Assembly: GCA_037074615.1 (NCBI GenBank)
Contig: CM073569.1
Location: 8,252,001 to 8,316,000 of the forward strand
Direction: 5' to 3'
DNA length: 64,000 nucleotides
Source of the DNA: Leucaena leucocephala
Lineage: Eukaryota > Streptophyta > Magnoliopsida > Fabales > Fabaceae
Of this stretch, positions 12,638 through 23,773 are shown in pieces. The position numbers and the translations under genes are program-made. The number at the start of each line of letters is the position of its first letter. Position 1 is the first letter of the stretch. The notes under the pieces were generated by a model, which saw nothing but the letters and a program-made list of their open reading frames with translations, was not told the origin of the DNA and did not search any database.

Positions 12638-12865
12638 CATATTGAAGGGAATTGGAAGACACGCAGTAGAAATTAACTTTAAAAATTTTTCCATTCCCTG
12701 CCAAGATCTACCGAATGTGTTTAAGTTAAGGAGAAAGAAGTGTTACCTTCGGTATTCGAGCTGTAGTCGCGACCTCAGTATCCACTAGTCCCGACTCTTC
12801 ACCTCTGGAGTTTTCAATCATGACCTCCTCAGCTTCTAGTCACAACCTGTCACCTCTGGAGCTTT

Positions 12866-14754
12866 TGAAGGGAATTGGAAGACACGCAGCGGAAATTAAC
12901 TTTAAAATTTTTTTCCATTCCCAGCCAGGATCTACTGAATATGTTTAAGTCAAGGAGAAAGAAGTGTTACCTTCGTATTCAAGCTTTGGTTGCGACCTCA
13001 ATGTCCACTAGTCGCGACTCTTCGCCTCTGGAACTTTTAGTCACGACCAACTCAGCTTCTAGTCGCGACCTGTCGCCTCTAGAGTTTTCTGTCGCGACCT
13101 CCTCAGCTTCTAGTCGCGACCTGTAGTCTCTTTTCAGATTTCTGACGTTCATAAGCCAATTTGGTCACAACTTATGTGTCAATTGGTCGCGACCTCGTCG
13201 TACTTGGTGCTCTTTTCTTGTTCGCAAGAAGTCGACAATTCAGATCGGCTTCCTCTACCGGTATCCACACGATTCTTATTCCTCTAGCGCCTCTTGTCCC
13301 TCTAGGATTTTCTCAAGATTCCTTCCTCACCGTCTCTATTCCAGCAGTTTCTTATCTACAAACCTTTTGCACTCTCCTTGCCCCTTTTCTTCTGTGTTAT
13401 GTCTGTGTATTGTGTGTAGAACCCTAGCTCCTAATGTCAAATATATAGGATGCTATCGGGCTCCTAATTGGGCTGAGCTTCAGAATTAATCTTATATTAA
13501 TTGTAAAATTAATACAATATCATATATTGCATAATTTGATAAGAAACTAATTAAATAAATATGATTTTTATTAAATACGTCCCACAGATTTAAATCACCT
13601 ATTTATTTAATAAAGATAAGACGGAATTATATTTGATTTATTCTCATAAATCAAATTTTAGATATCTTATCAATTTGAATTTCAAATTCAAATAGATCAT
13701 ATCCATTTAAATTCAAATTCAAAAGTGATAGAGATTTAATTTATCCTTATAAATTAAATCTTGAAAATATCTCTTATATTATATATATAATATATATATA
13801 CAAATTTATATATATATAAAATATATAAATCCACCCTAGACTATTCATTGAATCTAGACATCTCTTAGATTCAATGAATCTGGATATCACAGCTCGTGTT
13901 AGGCTATTTTGTGTGCGACCCTGTAAGCCCATATGAAGTTGGCAGTGGGCCAGTTACTATACTAACTCACAAGTCATAAGCGGCCTCTAGCAAGAAATTA
14001 CGACTGCCCAAAACATATGAGGATCGATAAACGATGTTACCTTTCATACAACCATATCACGTCCCTTTTGTCACACGATATTTCGGTCATGGATGAGGCA
14101 TGGTGAACGTCATCCTCCTATTCCTGATTGTCACTTTCTCGATCCCTGAGCAGTCTGACTATAGTAATGGAACTACCCTTCCATTATAGTATGGCCATAT
14201 ATTTCTCAGACTCACTCATCGAGGGGCCCAGTAATATCTCTCTACGAATATGAGGGACAAATTCCATCTTGACCATTCACATTCCTCCAAATGAAAAACC
14301 ACTAAGCCCGAACATAGCCTTTATGATCACTCGGTCAAAAGCGACTTTTAACTAGGTCAAAAGCGACTTTTGACTAGGTCAAAGCTGAGCGTTTGTCATG
14401 TAGGAATCCATGATGATCTCATGTCAAAGGGCATAGTGACATGGCTTGTATATGAGAGAAGCTTATGACTTGACCCATGCAGCTCTCTCATAGCAGGTCG
14501 GTACAGCACCTGTACTCTTACATGTGTCTATGACTTTGATTTATATCTCTATATATCTTCAAAGTCATACTGATCTTATTTCATCTTTGCTCCTGTATAG
14601 ATGACTGACCGGGGATATTTAGGATAAGATCATGAGTTATCATAGGATGGTCATCACAGTAAACATGCAAATAATGTGATAACATAATTAAGACATTCAA
14701 AAAATAATAATGTTTATAAGACAATGATTGCCCCCTAAGGCATAATTTCCAACA
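12866..14754 (-). repeat. Copia 3' LTR (1889 bp)
   Basis: It runs TGAAGGGAATTGG...TTTCCAACA on +, with the TG...CA ends of an LTR. A GTCGCGAC array sits at 12980-13200 and a TATA-rich block (repeated TATATATA) at 13775-13830. It aligns along its length with 19807-21739. Confidence 0.9.
12980..13200. repeat. GTCGCGAC tandem array in copia LTR
   Basis: Units of about 45-50 bp built on (A/G)GTCGCGACCT...CAGCTTCTAGTCGCGACCTGTCGCCTC. The 8-mer GTCGCGAC is its own reverse complement. Further copies are at 12760-12860, 19925-20190 and 22187-22400; an inverted copy is at 21740-21927. Confidence 0.85.
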
Positions 14755-14769
14755 TCCTCCCACTTGCAC
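14755..14769 (-). other. Copia polypurine tract
   Basis: On the minus strand GTGCAAGTGGGAGGA directly precedes the TG of the 3' LTR. This is where plus-strand DNA synthesis is primed in LTR elements. Confidence 0.7.
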
Positions 14770-14977
14770 TAGGTAAAATCATTAACTTGCTTAATTCCTA
14801 TTGACCTAACATGACACTCATGCTTTGCGTGCACAAGCGGCTTTGTTAGAGGATCAACAACATTGTCTTCTCCCGCTACTTTGCATATTTTTATATCACC
14901 TCTATCATTGATTTTTCTGATGAGATGAAATCGCCTGAGTATATGCTTGGTCCTTTAATGTGACTAGGCTCTTTGGC

Positions 14978-17916
14978 CTATGCAATGGCACCACTATTGT
15001 CACAGAACAAAGTTATCGGATCTGAGATGGTAGGTATCACCCCTAGTTCAGTAATGAACTTCCTGATCCAAACGGCCTCCTTAGCTGCATCAGATGTTGC
15101 TATATACTCGGCTTCCGTTGCAAAATCTGCTACAGTGCTCTGCTTAGAGCTCTTCCAGCTTACTGCTCCATTATTCAAGAGGAATACGTATCCAGATTAC
15201 GATTTTTGGTCGTCCTGGTCAGTTTGGAAACTTGCATCTGTGTAACCAATTACAAAGAGCTCGTCATCCAATCCACCATAGACCAAGAATAAGTCCTTAG
15301 TCCTTCTTAAGTACTTAAGGATATTCTTGACAGCAGTCCAATGGCCCTCACCAGGGTCCTGTTGATATCTTCTAGTCATACTTAAGGCAAACAAGACATC
15401 CGGTCGAGTACATAACATGGCGTACATGATAGATCCTATGGCCGAGGCATATGGAACCTTACTCATGCGACCTCACTGATCAGGTGTACTAGGACACAAA
15501 TTCTTGCTGAAATGAATACCATGAGACATGGGTATGAAACCTCTCTTTGATTCCTGCATAATGAACCTATGCAGTATCTTGTCTATATATGTGCTCTGAC
15601 TCAGTCCTAGAAGTCTTTTAGATCTATCTCTATACATCCTAATTCCTAGGATGTAGTGGCTTCACCCAAGTCTTTCATCGAGAATGACTTTCCTAACCAA
15701 GACTTGACAATCTGCAAGGTAGGAGTGTCATGCCCAATAAGTAGGATGTCATCGACATAGAGTACCAAAAACACAACTGTGCTCCCACTAACCTTCTTGT
15801 ACACATAAGGTTCATCAATGTTTTGAAGAAATCCAAACTCTTTGACTACTTCATCAAAACGATGATTCCAACTCCGAGATGCTTGCTTAAGTCCATAAAT
15901 GGACCTTTGAAGCTTGCACACCTTACCAGAGTCCTCGGAACGCTCAAACCCTTCAGGTTGTGTCATGTACACATCCTCAAGGAGCTTTCCATTAATGAAG
16001 GCTGTCTTGACGTTCATCTCCCATATTTCATAGTCATAATATGCTGTAATGGCAAGGAGGATTCTGATTGATTTGGCCATTGCAACTGGGGAAAAGGTCT
16101 CATCATAGTCCACACCATGAGTTTGAGTAAATCCTTTTGTAACCAGTCGTGCCTTGAAGACATTTACATTGCCATCCATGTCGGTTTTCTCTTTAAAAAT
16201 CCACTTGCACCCGATAGTTTTTACACCTTTAGGCGGGTCGACTAAGGTCCATACCTCATTGTCGTACATGGATTGCATCTCAGACTTCATGGTACTTAGC
16301 CATTTTTTAGAGTTTGGTCCCACTATAGCTTCTCGATAGGTAGTTGGCTCATTATGCTCAATGAGCAAAACATCACGATTATCAGAAATCAGAAATCCAT
16401 ATCTCTGAGGCTGAAGTCGTGCCCTATTAGATCGCCGTGGGCCTTGCGTGATTTGAGGAGTCTCAACAACTTGTTGTGAGTCTTCTCCATTTTCCATCTC
16501 TAATTCTGTGGTGTCTTGTGGCTCTCGAACTTCTTCGAGATGTACCTTACTCCCACTGGTTCTTTTAGAGATAAATTCTCGTTCAAGAAATATACCATTT
16601 TTGACAACAAACACTTTGCTATCAGTGGGATTGTAGACATAATATCCCTTGGTTTCCTTAGGATATCCCACAAAAAGGCACTTTGAAGATTTAGGCGCTT
16701 ACTTATCTTAGGCTTGTTGCTTAACATAGACCTCACATCCCTAAATCTTGAGAAAAGATAAACTAGATTTCCTCCTAGTCCATATCTCATACGGAGTCTT
16801 TTCAACTGCCTTAGATGGGACACGATTCAATGTGAACACAACTGTCTCTAGGGCATGGCCCCAAAAGGACGGTGGAAGATCTGTTCGACTCATCATGGAT
16901 CGAACCATATCTAATAGTGTTCGATTCCTCCGTTCAGAAATGTCATTCCATTGTGGTGTTCCTGGAGGAGTCCATTGTGAGACTATCCCACAATTACTAA
17001 AATGATCGATAAACTCTTGGCTCAAATATTCACCACCTCGATCAAATCGAAGGGCTTTAATTGTTTTACCAAGCTGGTTTTGTACTTTATTTTGAAATAT
17101 CTTGAACATTTCAAAAGATTCGGATTTATGTTTCATTAGATAGACGTAGCCATATCTACTTAAATCATATATGAATGTGATAAAGTACGAATAACCTCCT
17201 CTAGCATTTGTATTCATTGGTCCACACACATCTATATGCATGAGGCACAACAAATCAGTGGCCCTCTCACTGTGCCCAGTGAAAGGTGACTTTGTAATCT
17301 TACCTAACAAACAAGGTTCGCAAGTATCATATGATTCAAAATCAAATGAATTGAGAAATCCATCTTGATGGAGTTTAGAAATACGTTTCTCATTTATGTG
17401 GCCCAGACGACAGTGCCAGAGGTATGTCGGATTCAAATCATTTGATTTGACCCTTTTGGCGGTTATGTTATAGATATTTCCATGATTGGGTTGTTCCAAG
17501 TTTAATATGTAATGATCAACATGCAAATCACCATGAGCATAGAAAATATCATTACGATAAATGGAACATTTACCATTCCCAGAAATGGAAGTGTAACCTT
17601 CCTTATCCAAATAAGAAAGAGAAACAATGTTACTACTTAAAGCAGGAATATAATAGCAATTGTTCAAAACTAACAAAAGCCCAGTGGGCAGAACTAATTC
17701 ATAAGTTCCTACAGCTAAAGCAGCAACCTTTGATCTATTTCCAACTCGTAGGTCAACTTCGCCCTTCTTCAGCTTTCTACTGTCCTTTAGGCCCTGCACA
17801 TTTGTACAAATGTGAGAACCACATGCAGTATCTAATACCCATGTAGTGGAAGTAGAGAGATGAATATCTATAACATAAATACCTGAAGAAGGTAGAGTTT
17901 GCAGTTCCTCTTCCAA
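14978..17916 (-). pseudogene. Copia pol: protease, integrase, reverse transcriptase, RNase H (disabled)
   Basis: Copia domain order on the minus strand. Protease: WVLDTACGSHIC (about 17830). Integrase zinc region: HCRLGHINEKRIS...CEPCLLGK, then the catalytic core with HIDVCGP, ALRFDRGGEY and the PPGTPQWNDISERRNRT block. A linker with VGYPKETKGYYVY follows. Reverse transcriptase: ARLVTKGFTQTHGVDYDET, then WEMNVKTAF and LYVDDILLIG. RNase H: CTRPDVLFALSMTRR (15466-15197) and STVADFATEAEYIA (15178-14978). The first catalytic Asp of the polymerase (normally MDVKTAF) is Asn, and there are stops or shifts near 16738, 15646 and 15467. Integrase before RT marks Ty1/copia. It cannot yield an active polyprotein. 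Confidence 0.9.
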
Positions 17917-18710
17917 TGACCAGGTTCATTACAGAAGAAACAAACTCCTTCCTTTGGAGGCTTTACCTTCTTTGGTGCAGGCTTAGTTTCGGGCTTGCCT
18001 GACTCTTTGGTCTTACCAGATGAGCCATGACCTTTCCCCTTGTCCTTGCCTTTCTTTTTTATACCCTTTCCTTTCTGAACCATCAAAACAGTACTGGGCT
18101 TCTTCTTAATAGTCGGCTCAGCAGTTTTAAGCATCCCATGCAGTTCAGAAATAGATTTCTCCGTGTTGTTTATGTTGTAATTCATGACAAACTGGTCATA
18201 ACTTTCCAGGAGTGAGTTCAAGATCAAATCTGTAGCTAACTCCTGGCTCATGGGAAATCCAAGCCTCTCAAGGTGATCAATGTACCCTTTTATCTTTAAG
18301 ACATGAGTACTCACTGATGCACCTTCAGCCATCTTGCAGGAATGTAAGGCCTTAGTGGTCTCATACCTCTCTTGCCTTGCCTGTTGCTAGAACATTTTCT
18401 TAAGATGCATAATCATCTCATAAGGCTCCATGTGTTCCAGATCTCTTTGGAGCTCTGGAACCATGGTGGCAAGCATCAAGCATCCCACATCGACAGAGTC
18501 TTCCTTATGCTTCGCATAAGAATCTCTCTGAGCTCTAGGAGCATTGGCTGCTGGCTCCTCAGGAATGGGTTGATCTAGGACATATACTTTTCTTTTCTGC
18601 TTGAGAACAATTCTCAAGTTCCTGAACCAGTCAAGAAAGTTTGTCCCATTGAGTTTGTTCTTCTCAAGGATAGATCGCAACGATAATATAGCAGTATTAC
18701 TAGTCATCAT
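17868..18710 (-). pseudogene. Copia gag with CCHC zinc knuckle (one nonsense codon, frameshift before pol)
   Basis: It starts MMTSNTAILSLRSILEK, continues through NKLNGTNFLDWFRNLRIVL, and after a TAG near 18386 continues as QQARQERYETTKALHSCKM. A lysine-rich linker leads to the zinc knuckle CFFCNEPGHWKRNC (CX2CX4HX4C). Gag forms the particle and binds element RNA. The knuckle is followed at once by the pol frame in a different phase, so a small indel separates them; in intact copia elements gag and pol are usually one frame. The start codon was chosen because the gag N-terminal motif begins there, after about 1.1 kb of leader. Confidence 0.85.
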
Positions 18711-19792
18711 GATTCTACAATTAAAATATGCAAGCTTATTAGCAATCTCCCACTGAATAAAATAACTCTCAATGTAATAATTAGTGGGCTAAGATCCATA
18801 TTTGGCTTAAACTTGAGTCCGCTTTGGCAGGACGCTCAACTTTAAGTTATTTAGGTAGGTAACAACTTTACCAATTACATCAAATGTAACTCTTAGATGT
18901 TTATAGGATTCCATCATCATATGATCCGGCATATTTTAATCCCATCTAATGCCTTGAGACCCAAAATTGTTTTGATAATCTCAATTAAGTCAAACAATAA
19001 TAAACATAAGAGTAGCACCATTACTCTTACTTATCTCCCCAAGATAACTCAAATACACCCATTTTGGTGGAGCTTACAAATGAGCGATCGAGGTTTTGAT
19101 AAGTGTTCATTAATTGATGGCATATGACTTAAGATTTCTTTTAGAGGGTTTAATTAACTATCCAGTTTGCATGTATCTCGATTGTATCTCATACCAGTAT
19201 TATGCATATAAAATATACATGCAGTGATATAATCATAAGGTGTATAATCTTAAACGTGATACAATATGGCTCACATATCCTAAGTCCCCTCAAACCAATG
19301 AGAGGAGCTGTCTAATTATAATAGAAAAATTACATAAGGAAACCTCGTTTTAACATTCGAGGGGAGTGAGATGAGAAGAGAATGTACAACGAGAGTCATT
19401 AGAGGAAGGCACGACACGCAGGCCGTATTTAGAAAAATTATAATACTTGTAATCTAGAGCCATATTGTTCACCATAACCAAACATTCAAGAATAAAAAAT
19501 CATATTATATGAAGGGCAATAAATGTATCAAAACATTCATATATCAGGAAAGTCAGTACATTTTTGATCAAGAATCTTAATTCTATTTTCTTAGACCCCA
19601 TTAATATTAATTGATCAAATTAATTAACATACACCACCGATTTCAGTTTTCTTTCGGATTCTGTATATGTCATACATAAATGGATTCCATATATGTCATA
19701 CATATCTCGCATGTTATCATATAATCAGCTAAGAAGTCTAACATACATCACATGTATCAACAATCAAACCTAACTTAAACACAAAACGGCAT
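18711..19792 (-). other. Copia 5' leader, non-coding
   Basis: AT-rich untranslated region between primer-binding site and gag, with no frame of interest. Confidence 0.6.
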
Positions 19793-19805
19793 GGCTCTGA
19801 TACCA
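19793..19805 (-). other. Copia primer-binding site (tRNA-Met type)
   Basis: The minus strand reads TGGTATCAGAGCC one base after the 5' LTR end. It is complementary to the 3' end of plant initiator tRNA-Met, as in most plant LTR elements. Confidence 0.85.
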
Positions 19806-19806
19806 C

Positions 19807-21739
19807 TGAAAGGAATTGGAAGACACGCAGCGGAACTTAACTTTAAAATTTTTTTCCATTCCCAGCCAAGATCTACCGAATATGTTTAAGTCAAGGAGAA
19901 AGAAGTGTTGCCTTCGTATTCAAGCTTTGGTCGCGACCTCAGTGTCCACTAGTCGCGACTCTTCGCCTCTAGAACTCTCAGTTGCGACCAACTCAGCTTC
20001 TAGTCACGACCTGTCGCCTCTGGAGTTTTCTGTCGCGACCTCCTCAGCTTCTAGTCACGACCTGTCATCTCTGGAATTTGTAGTCGCGACCTATTATGCT
20101 ACTAGTCGAGACCTGTAGTCTCTTTTCGGATTTCTGACGTTCAGAAGCCAATTTGGTCGCGACCTATGTGTCAACTGGTCACGACCTCGTCGTACTTGGT
20201 GCTCTTTTCTCGTTCACAAGAATTTGATAACTCAGATCGGCTTCCTCTACCGGTATCCACACGAACAGCGTTCCAATCACGAACGACGTGCTAGCGCCTC
20301 TTATCCCTCTAGGGTTTTCTCAAGATTCCGTCCTCACCGTCTCTATTCCGGCAGTTTCTTATCTGCAAACCTTTTGCACTCTCCTTGCCCCTTTTCTTGT
20401 GTGTTATTTCTGTGTATTGTGTGTATAACCCTAGCTCCTAATGTCAAATATATAGGATGTTATCGGGCTCCTAATTGGGCCGGGCTTCAGAATTAATCTT
20501 ATATTAATTCTAAAATTAATACAATATCATATATTGCATAATTTGATAAGAAACTAATTAAATAAATATGATTTTTATTAAATCCGTCCCACAGATTTAA
20601 ATAACCTATTTATTTAATAAAGATAAGACAAAATTATATTTGATTTATTCTCATAAATCAAATTTTAGATATCTTATCAATTTGAATTTCAAATTCAAAT
20701 AGATCATATCCATTTAAATTCAAATTCAAAAGTGATAGAGATTTAATTTATCCTTATAAATTAAATCTTGCAAATATCTCTTATATTATATATATAATAT
20801 ATATATACAAATTTATATATATATAAAATATATAAATCCACCCTAGACTATTCATTGAATCTAGACATCTCTTAGATTCAATGAATCTGGATATCACAGC
20901 TCGTGTTAGGCTATTTTGTGTGTGACCCTGTAGGCCCATATGAAGTTGGCAGTGGGCCAGTTACTATACTAACCCACAAGTCGTAAGCGGCCTCTAGCAA
21001 GACATTACGACTACCCAAAACATATGAGGATCGATGAACGATATTACCTTTCATACAACCATATCACGTCCCTTTTGTCACACGATATTTCGGTCATGGA
21101 TGAGGCATGGTGAACGTCATCCTCCTATTCCTGACCGTCACTTTCTCGATCCCTGAGCAGTCTGACTATAGTAATGGAACTACCCTTCCATTACAGTATG
21201 GCCATACATTTCTCAGACTCGCTCATCGAGGGGCCCAGTAATATCTCTCTACGAATGTGAGGGACAAATTTCATCTTGACCATTCGTATTCCTCCGCATG
21301 AAAAACCACTAAGCCCGAACATAGCCTTTATGATCACTCGGTCAAAAGCTACTTTTGACTAGGTCAAAACTGAGCGTTTGTCATGTAGGAATCCATGATG
21401 ATCTCAGGTCAAAGGGCATAGTGACATGGCTTGTATATGAGAGAAGTTTATGACTTGACCCATGCAGCTCTCTCATAGCGGGTGGTCCAGCACCCTGTAC
21501 TCTTACATGTGCCTATGATTTTGATTTATATCTCTATATATCTTCAAAGTCATACTGGTCTTATTTCATCTTTGCTCCCACATAGATGACCGACCAGGGA
21601 CATTTAGGATAAGATCATGAGTTATCCAAGGATGGTCATCATAGTAAACATGCAAATAATATGATAACATAATTAAGAAATTCATAAATCAACAATGTTC
21701 ATAAGATAATGATTGGCCCCTAGGGCACAATCTCCAACA
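19807..21739 (-). repeat. Copia 5' LTR (1933 bp)
   Basis: It runs TGAAAGGAATTGG...TCTCCAACA on +. Compared with the 3' LTR it has an extra unit of about 45 bp in the GTCGCGAC array (19925-20190) and scattered substitutions. Confidence 0.9.
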
Positions 21740-22181
21740 ATCTGAACGTCAGAAATCTGAAAAAAGACGATAGGTCGTGACTAGAAGATGAGGAAGTCGC
21801 GACTGACAACTCCAGAGGCTACAGGTCGCGACTAGTAGCTGGGGAGGTCGCGACAGAAAACTCCAGAGGCGACAGGTCGTGACTATAAGCTAAGTAGGTA
21901 TCGACTGAAAACTCCAGAGGCGAAGAGTCTAACACCCTGTACTCTTACATGTGCCTATGACTTTGATTTATATCTCTATACATCTTCAAAGTCATACTGG
22001 TCTTATTTCATCTCTACTCCCGCATAGATGACCGACCAGGGACATTTAGGATAAGATCATGAGTTATCCAAGGATGGTCATCACAGTAAACATGCAAATA
22101 ATGTGATAACATAATTAAGACATTAAAAAAACAATAATGTTTATAAGACAATGATTGGCCCCTAGGGCACAATTTCCAACA
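21740..22181. repeat. Rearranged copia LTR fragment: inverted GTCGCGAC array plus LTR tail
   Basis: Bases 21740-21927 are the reverse complement of the LTR array region (ATCTGAACGTCAGAAATCTG at the start is the inverse of the array's right flank). Bases 21928-22181 repeat the last 250 bp of the LTR in normal orientation (CACCCTGTACTCTTACATG...TTTCCAACA). Simple insertion does not make this arrangement. Confidence 0.75.
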
Positions 22182-23773
22182 GTTTTCAGTCGCGACCTCC
22201 TCAGCTTCTAGTCACGACCTGTCGTCTCTGAAGGTTTCAATCGCGACTTCCTCTGCTACTAGTCACGACCTGTAGCCTTTGGAGTTGTCAGTCGCGACTT
22301 CCTTTGCTTCTAGTCGCGACCTATCTTCTCTTTTCGGATTTTCGACGTTCAGATGCCAATTTAGTCGTGACCTATGTGTCAACTGGTCGCGACTTCATCG
22401 TACCTGGTGCTCTTTTCTCGATCGCAAGAAGTTGACAACTTAGATCGGCTTGCTCTACCGGTATCCACACGAACAACATTCCAATCACGAACGACGTGCT
22501 AGCGCCTCTTGTCCCTCTAGGGCTTTCTCAAGAATCTGTCCTCACCGTCTCTATTTCGGCAGTTTCTTATCAGCAAACCTTTTGCACTCTCCTTATCTTT
22601 TTTGTTTTGTGTCTAGAACCCTAGCTTCTAATATCAAATATATAGGATGCTATCGGGCTTCTAATTGGGCTGGATTTTAGAATTATTCTTGTATTAATTC
22701 TGAAATTAATACAATATCATATATTGCATAATTTGATAAGAAACTAATTAAATAAATATGGTTTTTATTAAATCCGTCTCACAGATTTATTAAATCCGTC
22801 TCATAAATTAAATCTTGCAAATATCTCTTATATTATATATAATATATATATATAAAATATATAAATCCACCCTAGATTATTCATTGAATCAAGACATGTC
22901 TTAGATTCAATGAACCTGGACATCACAGCTCGAGTTGGGCTATTTTATGTGCGACCCTGTAGGCCCATATGAAGTTGGCAGTAGGCCAGTTACTATACTG
23001 ACCCACAAGTTGTAAGCGGTCTCTAGCAAGATATAACGACTACCGAAATTATATGAGGATCGATGAACGATATTACCTTTCATACAACCACATCACGTCC
23101 CTTTTGTCACACGATATTTTAGTCATGGATGAGGCATGGAGAACATCATCCTCCTGTTCCTGACCGTTACTTTCTCGATCCCTGAGTAGTCTGACTATAG
23201 AAATGGAACTACCCTTCCATTACAGTATGGCCATACATTTCTCAGACTCACTCATCAAGGGGTCCAATAATATCTCTCTACGAATGTGAGGGACAAATTC
23301 CATCTTGACTATTCACATTCCTCCGCATGAAAAACACTAAGCCAGAACATATCCTTTATGATCACTCGGTCAAAAGTGACTTTTGACTAGGTCAAAGCTG
23401 AGCGCTTGTCATGTAGGAATCCATGATGATCTCGGGTTAAAGGGCATAGCGACATGGTTTGTATATGAGAGAAGCTTATGACTTAACCCATGCAGCTCTC
23501 TCATAGCGGGTCGGTCCAACATCTTGTACTCTTACATGTGCCTATGACTTTGATTTATATCTCTATATATCTTCAAAGTCATACTGGTCTTATTTCATCT
23601 TTGCTCCCACATAGATGACCGACCAGGGACATTTAGGATAAGATCATGAGTTATCCAAGGATGGTCATCACAATAAACATGCAAATAATGTGATAACGTA
23701 ATTAAGAAATTCATAAATCAACAATGTTCATAATGCAATGATTGGCCCCTAGGGCACAATCTCCAACACATAT

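Larger units (their letters stand above)
12866..22181 (-). mobile_element. Ty1/copia LTR retrotransposon nested in a related solo LTR
   Basis: A minus-strand element with a 3' LTR at 12866-14754, polypurine tract at 14755-14769, decayed gag-pol at 14978-18710, a leader of about 1.1 kb, a primer-binding site at 19793-19805 and a 5' LTR at 19807-21739. The last 442 bp (21740-22181) are a rearranged LTR fragment. The possible target duplication is imperfect (GCTTT at 12861-12865, GTTTT at 22182-22186). The LTRs differ in tandem-repeat number and at many bases. It is therefore older than A or B and is not autonomous. Confidence 0.85.
12643..23768 (-). mobile_element. Ty1/copia-type solo LTR (outer), split by a nested copia element
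   Basis: LTR sequence starts at 12643 (TGAAGGGAATTGGAAG) and stops at 12865. It resumes at about 22182 and ends CTCCAACA at 23768. CATAT lies on both outer sides (12638-12642, 23769-23773). The two pieces add up to about 1.8 kb, close to the 1.89-kb and 1.93-kb LTRs of the nested element, with an AT-rich segment missing near 22790. No internal region belongs to it, so it is a solo LTR left by recombination between LTRs. Minus orientation is inferred from the nested copia. Confidence 0.8.

Noticed and set aside
12288..12704. A 138-residue frame starting MAGNGKIFKVNFY as a complete gene.
   Set aside because: The first 20 or so residues are translated from LTR sequence. The true coding part is the DUF4216 end of the CACTA transposase, cut by the LTR.
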